Positions 39,061 to 45,701 of a stretch of DNA of 45,701 bases are shown in pieces (position 1 is the stretch's first letter; each line of letters starts with the position of its first letter). Position numbers and translations under genes: made by a program. This DNA is from CBDUXP01 sp965371225 [NCBI: uncultured bacterium]. Lineage in GTDB: Bacteria > Abyssobacteria > SURF-5 > CBDUXP01. A model generated the notes under the pieces. The model was not told the DNA's origin and searched no databases. It worked only from the letters and a program-made list of their open reading frames with translations. The stretch spans positions 1 through 45,701 of the forward strand of contig CBDUXP010000030.1 of the NCBI GenBank assembly GCA_965371225.1, read 5' to 3'.

Positions 39061-40353
39061 ATGACATCACAGATCGATACGCCGGCGCCGGACCTGATGC
39101 GGCTGCTGCGCGACCTCAAGACCAAAGTCGAACAGGGCGGCGACGCGCGGACGGTGCGGCCCCTGCTGGACGAAGCCATTGCGCGTGCGGCCACGCGCGG
39201 GAGCACGCACCGCAAGGGAGAGTTTGCCGCGCCGAGCGCACTCCCGTACGACGCGGCCACGTCAGAGCTCCCCGCAGACCTGCAAGAACAGGCCGACGGG
39301 CTCTATCTGGCGAGCAAGCTGCTGCGCCGTGAACCGCGCTCGTTGAAGGGCTGGTTGCCGTTCGAACGGCGCGCGTCCGGCCTCCGCAAAGCGCTCGACA
39401 CCGCGACCGCCGGCGAAGGCGCCGAGTGGGTGCCGACCGGGTTCAGCCAGCAGTTGATCGAAAAGGTGCGGCAACGCCTCAAAGTGGCGGCTCTGCACCG
39501 GCGCATCAGCATGCCCAGCAACCCGTTCAAGCTGCCCGTGGAAGGCGCGGACGCAGTCGCGTACCTCTTCGCGGAGTCCACGTCGGACACGGCGACTAAG
39601 ATCACCGCGTCCACGCCCGGGACGACCAACGTGACCTTCGACGCGGTGAAACTTGCCGCGCGCGTGTTGGTCTCCACGGAACTGGAAGAGGACAGCATCA
39701 TCGCCGTGATGCCGTACCTGCTCGACACGATCGTGCGGGCGCTCGCGGATGCGCAGGAAGACGCCGCGATCAACGGCGACGACTCCGGCACGCACCAAGA
39801 CAGCGACGTGACCTCGGCGACCGATGCCCGCAAGGCCTGGAAGGGCTACCGCAAGCTGGCACTCGCGGCCGCGACGGTGGACGTGTCCACGTTTGACGTG
39901 ACCACGTTGCGCAGCATTCGCGAGGCCATGGGCCGATACGGCATCAACCCGAACGACCTGGCCTGGGTGGCCGGCTTCCGCGCGTTCCACCAGTTCCTCG
40001 GCCTGACCGAGGTGCAGACGGTGGACCAGTACGGGGACAAGGCGACCCTGCTCTCGGGTGAGCTGGCGAAGTTCGATGGCATTCCCATCATCGTCAGTGA
40101 GTTCATCCGCGAGGACCTGAACGCGAGCGGCGTGTACGACGGCATCACGACCGATCGGAGCGTGCTCCCGTTGGTCTACACCCCCGCGTTTCTGTACGGC
40201 GACCGCCGGGCGGTGTCCGTCCGCGTGTCCCACGACCTGTACATGGAAAGCGACCAGGACGTGGCCATCGCCACGCAGCGGTTGGACTTCCAACCGGTCT
40301 ACGACACGAGCACCGAGGCCATCGTCGGGCTCGGCAACAACCTCACGGCCTAG
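39061..40353 (+). CDS. phage major capsid protein (HK97 fold)
   Basis: A 430-residue HK97-like major capsid protein. Residues 1-95 are a helical delta/scaffolding-type domain (LMRLLRDLKTKVEQ, then PLLDEAIARAATR), expected to be cut off by the protease. The capsid core follows, with WVPTGFSQQLIEKVRQRLKVAALHRRI, AEST...TPGTTNVTFDAVKLAARVLVS, EDAAINGDDSG and the C-terminal VRVSHDLYMESDQDVAIATQRL. All parts are intact, with no frameshift. Confidence 0.92.
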   Translation: MTSQIDTPAPDLMRLLRDLKTKVEQGGDARTVRPLLDEAIARAATRGSTHRKGEFAAPSALPYDAATSELPADLQEQADGLYLASKLLRREPRSLKGWLPFERRASGLRKALDTATAGEGAEWVPTGFSQQLIEKVRQRLKVAALHRRISMPSNPFKLPVEGADAVAYLFAESTSDTATKITASTPGTTNVTFDAVKLAARVLVSTELEEDSIIAVMPYLLDTIVRALADAQEDAAINGDDSGTHQDSDVTSATDARKAWKGYRKLALAAATVDVSTFDVTTLRSIREAMGRYGINPNDLAWVAGFRAFHQFLGLTEVQTVDQYGDKATLLSGELAKFDGIPIIVSEFIREDLNASGVYDGITTDRSVLPLVYTPAFLYGDRRAVSVRVSHDLYMESDQDVAIATQRLDFQPVYDTSTEAIVGLGNNLTA

Positions 40354-40360
40354 CGCGCAC

Positions 40361-40384
40361 GGGGGCGCCCTGCGGGGCGTCCCC
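40361..40384 (+). promoter_or_regulatory. stable hairpin between capsid and connector genes
   Basis: GGGGGCGCCC (40361-40370) pairs with GGGCGTCCCC (40375-40384) in a 10-bp stem with one G-T pair and a 4-base loop. No T-run follows. A role in trimming or attenuating downstream message so that capsid is made in excess is plausible but inferred. Confidence 0.5.
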
Positions 40385-40407
40385 GCCGCCCTCCCTGGGA
40401 GCACCTC

Positions 40408-40965
40408 ATGGCGGATTACACCACCCTGGCTGCGGTCAAAGCCCACTTGGATCAGGCCGCGAGCGACACCACCTTCGACACCCTGCTGACCCGTTTGCTT
40501 TCCGCCGCCAGCCGGCAGATCGATGCGTATTGCGGCCGGGGGATTGCGCAGGCGGCCTATGCGGATGCCTTGGACGGGAGCGGGACGCCGGTGCTGTTCC
40601 CGACCGAGTCGCCACTGGTCAGTGTTACCGCGATCACGCGGGACGACGAGGCCGTGGACCTGAGCACCGTCACCGTGTATCCCGACTATTTGCGATTGAC
40701 CGATGGCAGCGTCTGGACCCGCGGCGCGCGGAACGTGGCGGTCTCCTACACGGCGGGGTTCTACGACAGCGGCACGGCCGATCCACCCGCGGACATCGAA
40801 GACGCATGCGTGCAGTTGGTCGCGTTCAAGTTCACGCGGCGGGGCCGCGAGGGGCTGGACAGCGAACGCGTCGCACAACAGTCGGACGCTCTTGAGCCGG
40901 TGCCGCTGCCCGCGAGTGTCACTGCGCTGCTGGCGGCGTACCGGCGACCGCGCCTCGGCGTCTGA
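40408..40965 (+). CDS. phage head-tail connector protein (gp6-like)
   Basis: A 185-residue connector/adaptor. It begins DYTTLAAVKAHLDQAASDTTFDTLLTRLLSAASRQIDAYCGR, the helical pattern of HK97 gp6-like connector proteins, then a beta-rich section (FPTESPLVSVTAITRD) and a helical end. The ATG is preceded by TGGGAGC. It is located as expected directly after the capsid gene. Confidence 0.85.
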   Translation: MADYTTLAAVKAHLDQAASDTTFDTLLTRLLSAASRQIDAYCGRGIAQAAYADALDGSGTPVLFPTESPLVSVTAITRDDEAVDLSTVTVYPDYLRLTDGSVWTRGARNVAVSYTAGFYDSGTADPPADIEDACVQLVAFKFTRRGREGLDSERVAQQSDALEPVPLPASVTALLAAYRRPRLGV

Positions 40966-40973
40966 GTCCCGGC

Positions 40974-41339
40974 ATGGCGAACTTCACCTTCACGCGCGGC
41001 GCGAACTCGCTGCTGCTGCCGCTGTACCGCTTCCCCGTGCAGGATCGCGAGGAGTCCGGCGTGCTCGTCGGGCGCACCGCGTCCGGTGCCGCGGTCACGA
41101 ACCGCAAAGCCGCGGCGCAGACGGTCCTGGTGCGGCAGTTCACGGGAGTGCGCGATGAGGATTTCACCGCCCTCAAGGCCTGGTTCCTCACGGAAGCGGA
41201 AGGCGCTACCAACACGTTCACCGCGACCGAGCCGGACGGAACCACGTACACCGTGCGCTGGGTGGACGAGACGCTGCAGTGGCAGCGGGACGATCGCAAC
41301 CGGTGGTCCGGCACGCTGACCTTGCGGGTGGAGGCGTGA
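40974..41339 (+). CDS. small phage tail/head completion-type protein (121 aa)
   Basis: A 121-residue all-beta protein. It starts NFTFTRGANSLLLPLYRFPVQDREE and ends WQRDDRNRWSGTLTLRVEA, a pattern like small tail-associated proteins next to tail-tip genes. It has no catalytic motif. Its stop overlaps the start of the 1175-residue tail protein (TGATG), so the two are coupled. Specific identity is uncertain. Confidence 0.65.
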   Translation: MANFTFTRGANSLLLPLYRFPVQDREESGVLVGRTASGAAVTNRKAAAQTVLVRQFTGVRDEDFTALKAWFLTEAEGATNTFTATEPDGTTYTVRWVDETLQWQRDDRNRWSGTLTLRVEA

Positions 41340-44300
41340 TGCGCGCGCTGAGTCCGACCATGAGCACGGTGCTCGCCGGCGCCCACCTCGATTCCGCCTG
41401 GCTCCTCGAGATCCAGTGGCCCGACGGTAGCACCGGCCGCTATGCGGACCGGACGGTGCTGGTGGATGCGGACACGTACGTCGCGGCGGTCGCGCGCTGG
41501 CTCCCGTTGGAGGTGGCCGACGCGGGGACGGTGCCTGCGTGGACCGTTGGGCTGGTCGCTGAGGAGGCCGGCGCGCTGTGGGCCGACTTGCGTGGCCGGG
41601 ATTCGGCCGGGGCCGTGGTTCGCATCGGCGTGTATGCGGTGGGCACCGCCGGGGCCGATGTCGTGTGGCTGATCGGCGGGGATCTGGCGTCAGTCGAAAA
41701 CCAGCCGGACGGCACCAGCCGTCTGCATCTCCAATCCATCCTGGCGAGCTTGTCGCCGGTCCTGCCCGTGCACGCCGTGGACCTGACGACGTTTCCCGAT
41801 GCGCCGCCGGCCAGCGTCGGCCGCGTGCTCCCGGTGGTGTACGGGACCGTAGCGCCCCTCCCGGCCGTCCCCGTCCAGGCCGCCGCCGTGACCCGCCTCC
41901 AGGGCAGCATGGCCGCCGCCAGTACGAGCTTCGACGTGGAGGATGCCGCAAGCCCGCCGGCGTTCCCCGCGGGCAGCATCACGCTCCGCATCGACGATGA
42001 GTATGTGGTCGGCAGCTTTTCGGGCAACACGTTTGCGGTGACGACGCGCGGGGCCCATGCGGTCACGGCCGCAACGGCGGACAGCGGAACTTCCACGTCG
42101 CTGGTGGACGCGGTGCGGATCGAGCCCGACGCCGCGTGGGTCGGTTTCGTCCTGATCATGACCGGCGGCACGTCGGCCAACGTCGGTCTTGAGCGCGTGA
42201 TCGCGGCGTTCGATTCGGCGACCCAGACCCTGTCGGTGGACTATGCCTTTCCCGAACCCATTGCGGGTGGCGATACGTACGACATCACGACGCGGGCAGC
42301 CGATCACCTGCACGGCGCACTGGTGGAACTGGTGGCGGGCCCGCACGTGTTCGTAGTCGCGGACCATGCGTGCGTCGCCGTAACGGACGTGCGGCTGGAT
42401 GGGACGGTGCTGCCGGCCGCCGATGTGCGGGTCGACCGCAACGACACCACCACGTTTCCCAGCCTTGGTCGGTCCCTGACCACCATCGCCACGCGCGGTC
42501 GGCCGCGGGTCAAGCGGTTTGCCGAAGGATCGCGCTTTCTGCTGGCGCGCTTCGACGCCGACGGCGGCAGTTCGGCGGGCGTGGCGTGGGGGAACGCCAT
42601 CGATCCGCGTCCGACGTTCGTGGCGCAAATCAACGGCACCCAGCCGGTCCTCGCATTGCAGCAGACCACGGACCTGGGGGACGGCCCCGCCCGCTACGGC
42701 GACCTGCGCCGCGTGTTTCTCGTGGTGCATTTCCGCCAAGACCGTGAGCTGGTCGACGACGTGGTGGAAGTCGAATGGAACGGCCAACTGCTCGGCACCT
42801 TGGATCCCACCCAGCCGATCGATCACACCGGGGCCGGCGGGGAAGTCGATCTGGTGCACACGCACCCCCAAGACCTCTCCCATCCGGTGGCACCGATCGC
42901 GCGCACGCACGAGCATCAACTGCCCGGTCAAGTGCGCCAAGTGGACACGGACACGGAGACGGGCAACGCGTTCAGCAGCACCAACCCCAAGACGCTGTCG
43001 CGCTCGAGCACGCCGCCCCACTCCACGGACGAGATCATTCAGGCGACCATCGCTCGCCTCACCATCACCATTACGTCCACCCCGTCCGGCTTCAACCCGG
43101 TGGGTATCTTCCGATTGCACTACCGCCTGCCCTACGGTGCCTTTCTCACGCGCGACTCGTTCAACGGCGTGCTGACCCTGAACGTGACCAGCAACATTAC
43201 GGGCTTTCTCAATCAGTGGGCCAATTGGCCGAACGCGTTCAACCGTTTCCAGTTCTGGGTCGAGAACGTGGCCGCGAGCCAGATCGTCGTGGAGACCTTT
43301 ACGGGGCTCTGGGAAGTGACCATCGCGCCGCGCCTTTCCCAACCGAGCACGACGTTTCTGGAGACGGAGATGACCGTGCTGCCGGAGGTGAGTCTGGACG
43401 GGACCATGGCGCCCGTGCAGAACGCGGAAGAGCTCCTCTCGATCGTCTACGAGAATATTTTCGACGTCAGCACGCAGGTCGGCGGGAGCTGGAGCGCGCT
43501 GAACGATGCCATCGCGCTGGCGCGCTACGTCGTAAACGGCACGGACGATGCCACGCAGATGTACATCGCCTCCGTGCACCTGGACGTGGAGTTCGCCCCC
43601 TTCACCTACGTGAGCGACGGGCTGTTGACGGCCACGGTCTCCGGTGTTGACGACCAGGGGGACGGGACCGGTGTGCTGGTGACGAACCCGGCGGACGTGG
43701 TGCAGGACCTGCTCACCGTCCGCCTGGGTCTCGCGCCGGCGCGGGTGGACGGCGCGGCGTTCGTGCAGGCTGCGGCGGACGCGGCTGCGCAGGGTGCGCG
43801 CGTGGACTTCGCCCTGACGCGTGCGGAGCCGATGCTCCCGTTAGTGCACCGGGTCGCTGCGGAGGGGGGCGGTTCACTCGCTGTTGCAAGCGGCACGGTT
43901 GGCGTGCGCATTCGCCAGGATCTCGATGCCCCGCCCACCGCTGTGCTGACGGCGGCGACCCGTGCGGATGCGCCGGCCCCGGTGGACCGGCCCGGGGTGG
44001 CGGCGGTGGCGAACGTGCACGCGCTCCTCTACGCGGAGGACTACGGCGCGGAGTCGGGCGGTCCCCGGTCGTTCGGTCAGAGCGTCGTGGTGGAGAACGC
44101 GGCGTCCATCGCCACGTACCAGCGGCGCGTGCGCACGGATCGCCTGCGCCACGTGCGCGATGCCGCGTGGGCCGCCGCCTTGGCCGCCGAGCGGCTGGAT
44201 GAGGCCGCCTGGCCGCCGGTGGACTGCCGCTGGCCTGCGTACTGGCAGCACCTCGCGGTGGAGCGGGGGGACGTGGTGTGGCTGACGGATGCGCAAGTCG

Positions 44301-44866
44301 GGCTCGTGGATGCGCCGGGCCGCGTGATGGCGGAGCGGTACGCGCCCGGGTCGTGGCAGGAGCGCCGCCTGGATGCAGCGGCGTACGTGGTGCGGCTGGC
44401 GCCGTGGCGGCTGCTGCGCGTGTTCGATCCCGCCACGTGGCTCGTGTGGAGCCGCGATGGGCTGCGCTACGTCATCGACGGCACGACGGTGGCGCGGATC
44501 ACCATGACCGGGGACTGGTGGATTGCCGGACGCTTTGTGCGGCACGCGGTCCTTGCGGCGGGCAGCACCACGGAATTCGAAACGTACGACGCCGCCTCGC
44601 TGACCCTGTATTACTCCGCGCCCAGCGGCGCACGGCTTCTGGAAATCGACGGGAGCGGCGACGTGCGTGTGGCGGGCGTGGAGGAGATTAACGCCTTACT
44701 CGGTACCGGGGCCGGCCCGGAAGGGACCGCCCGGTCCGGTAGCGAGGTGCGGTGGGTGCGCGGCGGCATTGCACCAGACTTCACGCTCCTGGCGACCTTG
44801 ACCGCGACGCGGTGGCGGTTGGCCGGGCGCATTATTCAACACGGCGTGTTCCCCAACTTGCCGTAA
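41339..44866 (+). CDS. large phage tail-tip/fibre-like structural protein (1175 aa)
   Basis: A 1175-residue multidomain protein. The N-terminal 170 residues (LLEIQWPDGSTGRYADRTV, then LRGRDSAGAVVRIGVYAVG) resemble tail-hub/baseplate domains. GRVLPVVYGTVAPLPAVPV, near residue 165, is the conserved turn of tail-tip attachment proteins. The middle contains beta-rich stretches with short insertion loops (HTHPQDLSHPVAPIARTHEH). The last 300 residues include tail-tip-like helices and strands (DCRWPAYWQHLAVERGDVVW). It is the likely receptor-contacting or central tail component. The start is at ATG 41339, overlapping the previous stop. Confidence 0.75.
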   Translation: MRALSPTMSTVLAGAHLDSAWLLEIQWPDGSTGRYADRTVLVDADTYVAAVARWLPLEVADAGTVPAWTVGLVAEEAGALWADLRGRDSAGAVVRIGVYAVGTAGADVVWLIGGDLASVENQPDGTSRLHLQSILASLSPVLPVHAVDLTTFPDAPPASVGRVLPVVYGTVAPLPAVPVQAAAVTRLQGSMAAASTSFDVEDAASPPAFPAGSITLRIDDEYVVGSFSGNTFAVTTRGAHAVTAATADSGTSTSLVDAVRIEPDAAWVGFVLIMTGGTSANVGLERVIAAFDSATQTLSVDYAFPEPIAGGDTYDITTRAADHLHGALVELVAGPHVFVVADHACVAVTDVRLDGTVLPAADVRVDRNDTTTFPSLGRSLTTIATRGRPRVKRFAEGSRFLLARFDADGGSSAGVAWGNAIDPRPTFVAQINGTQPVLALQQTTDLGDGPARYGDLRRVFLVVHFRQDRELVDDVVEVEWNGQLLGTLDPTQPIDHTGAGGEVDLVHTHPQDLSHPVAPIARTHEHQLPGQVRQVDTDTETGNAFSSTNPKTLSRSSTPPHSTDEIIQATIARLTITITSTPSGFNPVGIFRLHYRLPYGAFLTRDSFNGVLTLNVTSNITGFLNQWANWPNAFNRFQFWVENVAASQIVVETFTGLWEVTIAPRLSQPSTTFLETEMTVLPEVSLDGTMAPVQNAEELLSIVYENIFDVSTQVGGSWSALNDAIALARYVVNGTDDATQMYIASVHLDVEFAPFTYVSDGLLTATVSGVDDQGDGTGVLVTNPADVVQDLLTVRLGLAPARVDGAAFVQAAADAAAQGARVDFALTRAEPMLPLVHRVAAEGGGSLAVASGTVGVRIRQDLDAPPTAVLTAATRADAPAPVDRPGVAAVANVHALLYAEDYGAESGGPRSFGQSVVVENAASIATYQRRVRTDRLRHVRDAAWAAALAAERLDEAAWPPVDCRWPAYWQHLAVERGDVVWLTDAQVGLVDAPGRVMAERYAPGSWQERRLDAAAYVVRLAPWRLLRVFDPATWLVWSRDGLRYVIDGTTVARITMTGDWWIAGRFVRHAVLAAGSTTEFETYDAASLTLYYSAPSGARLLEIDGSGDVRVAGVEEINALLGTGAGPEGTARSGSEVRWVRGGIAPDFTLLATLTATRWRLAGRIIQHGVFPNLP

Positions 44867-44876
44867 GGAGCTTCCC

Positions 44877-45227
44877 ATGGCAGCCATTAACCAATACTTC
44901 CTGTTCACGTTCCAGACGTTCAGCGGCGCCGGCACGGCCAACGGCGCGGCGCATGAATCCATGCCCGAGGACGTGCGCTTGATCGTCACGGCCGACGTGC
45001 AGCAACTGAGCGGCACGAGTCCGACGGTGGACATCAAGCTGCAGCACAGTCCCGACGCGAAGGTGTGGTACGACCTGGGGAGTCCGCTCCCGCAGTTCAC
45101 CGCCGTCGGGAACGACACGCAGGTGTTCGGGGATTTCCACAGCTACGTGCGGGCCGTGGTCACGCTGGGCGGCACGTCACCGGCGGCGAGCCTGGTCGTG
45201 GTGGCCAGCACCCGCGCGGGAGCGTAG
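44877..45227 (+). CDS. phage structural protein (116 aa)
   Basis: A 116-residue beta-rich protein with no signal peptide. The pattern IKLQHSPDAKVWYDLGSPL and FHSYVRAVVTLGG suggests a small sandwich-type structural subunit, for example tail or decoration. The ribosome binding site TAAGGAG, overlapping the preceding stop, is strong and implies high expression. Family not identified. Confidence 0.7.
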   Translation: MAAINQYFLFTFQTFSGAGTANGAAHESMPEDVRLIVTADVQQLSGTSPTVDIKLQHSPDAKVWYDLGSPLPQFTAVGNDTQVFGDFHSYVRAVVTLGGTSPAASLVVVASTRAGA

Positions 45228-45236
45228 GGGCCCGTC

Positions 45237-45701
45237 ATGCGCCGCGCCGCGCGCATTTGCCTGCTCGGCCTTGTGGCCTGGGCCGCCCCGGCGTCCGCCG
45301 CCACCACGTACGTGGCCGGCGCGGACCTGGTGGCGGGGGATGTGGTGACCTTCGACGCGGCGGGCGAGGTGGTCACCACCACGGCCGCGGACGACGTCGT
45401 CGTCGGGGTGGTCTTCCAGGCTGCCTCGACCGGGCAGTCCGTGCCGGTGGAAACGACGGACGATATTACCGTGAAGGTGACGGCCGGCACGCTGGGCCTG
45501 CGCTACCTCAGCCCATCGGCAACGCCAGGGGTCGCGGTCGGTTCCACGACGCCGACGGCCACCACGTTCGGCTACAGCCGCACCGCCGAAAGCGGTGGCA
45601 CGTGCAGCATGCAATTCCTGCGCGTGGGCGGGGCCACCGGTGGGGGCGTCCACCCCGTCGATTTGGCCACGGATGTGACCGGTACGCTGGCGGAAGCCAG
45701 C
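45237..45701 (+). CDS. secreted phage-like structural protein, partial at window end
   Basis: 155 residues are visible and the frame is open at the window edge. It begins with a clear Sec signal peptide (MRRAARICLLGLVAWAAPASA), then beta-rich sequence (GADLVAGDVVTFDAAGEVVT, then DDVVVGVVFQAASTG) like capsid-decoration (DUF2190-type) domains. It ends VDLATDVTGTLAEAS, the start of a phrase common in tail-fibre proteins. A signal peptide on a virion protein is unusual. The function is therefore not clear; a cell-surface or fibre protein is likely. Confidence 0.65.
   Translation, partial: MRRAARICLLGLVAWAAPASAATTYVAGADLVAGDVVTFDAAGEVVTTTAADDVVVGVVFQAASTGQSVPVETTDDITVKVTAGTLGLRYLSPSATPGVAVGSTTPTATTFGYSRTAESGGTCSMQFLRVGGATGGGVHPVDLATDVTGTLAEAS

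Noticed and set aside
41690-43579. Long minus-strand frame opposite the tail protein
   Set aside because: Antisense to a continuous 1175-residue frame and without any family signature.

Overview
The window is uniformly G+C-rich, tightly packed bacterial DNA: short gaps, many ATGA/GTGA stop-start overlaps and frequent GTG starts. The gene content is acyl-CoA metabolism, an AidB-like acyl-CoA dehydrogenase, a dehalogenase-like hydrolase, penicillin-acylase-type Ntn hydrolases and carotenoid-type genes. This suggests an uncultivated soil or marine lineage such as Binatota or a deltaproteobacteria-like group. That placement is a guess from gene content; there is no rRNA, tRNA or phylogenetic marker in the window.

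Layout. 1-4.7 kb: a small glutaredoxin-like gene whose first TGA looks like a selenocysteine codon, an MFS transporter, an alpha/beta hydrolase and an AidB-like acyl-CoA dehydrogenase. 4.8-11.2 kb: a polytopic membrane protein, then a leftward block with a TetR regulator, an aldehyde dehydrogenase with its DUF779 partner, and glucose-6-phosphate isomerase. 11.3-13.8 kb: a three-gene signalling operon (DUF1232 + J domain; zinc ribbon + DUF2007-like; FHA-GAF-SpoIIE phosphatase). 13.9-26.2 kb: two penicillin-acylase paralogues, an enoyl-CoA hydratase, an amidohydrolase, a D-threonine-aldolase-like PLP enzyme, an acyl-CoA ligase and a PilZ protein on the + strand. Set among them on the - strand are a two-subunit MaoC hydratase (one subunit with a long lysine-repeat tail) and a glutaredoxin. 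26.2-32.5 kb: envelope-type proteins, a large GT-C-like membrane protein, a Lon-N-domain protein and an SDR.

32.6-45.7 kb is a prophage-like or domesticated capsid module: terminase large subunit, HK97-type portal, prohead protease, major capsid protein, head-tail connector, tail-tip-like proteins and a secreted fibre-like protein cut by the window end. A phytoene/squalene-synthase gene and a phytoene-desaturase-type gene lie between terminase and portal, on the same strand and behind their own sigma70-like promoter. No integrase, repressor, lysis gene or tape-measure gene is visible.

The observations most worth following are the carotenoid pair inside the capsid module, the candidate U-x-x-stop selenoprotein with a SECIS-like hairpin at 302-338, and the MaoC hydratase with 13 lysine-rich pentapeptide repeats. 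All functional statements come from reading motifs by eye; no database search was run.
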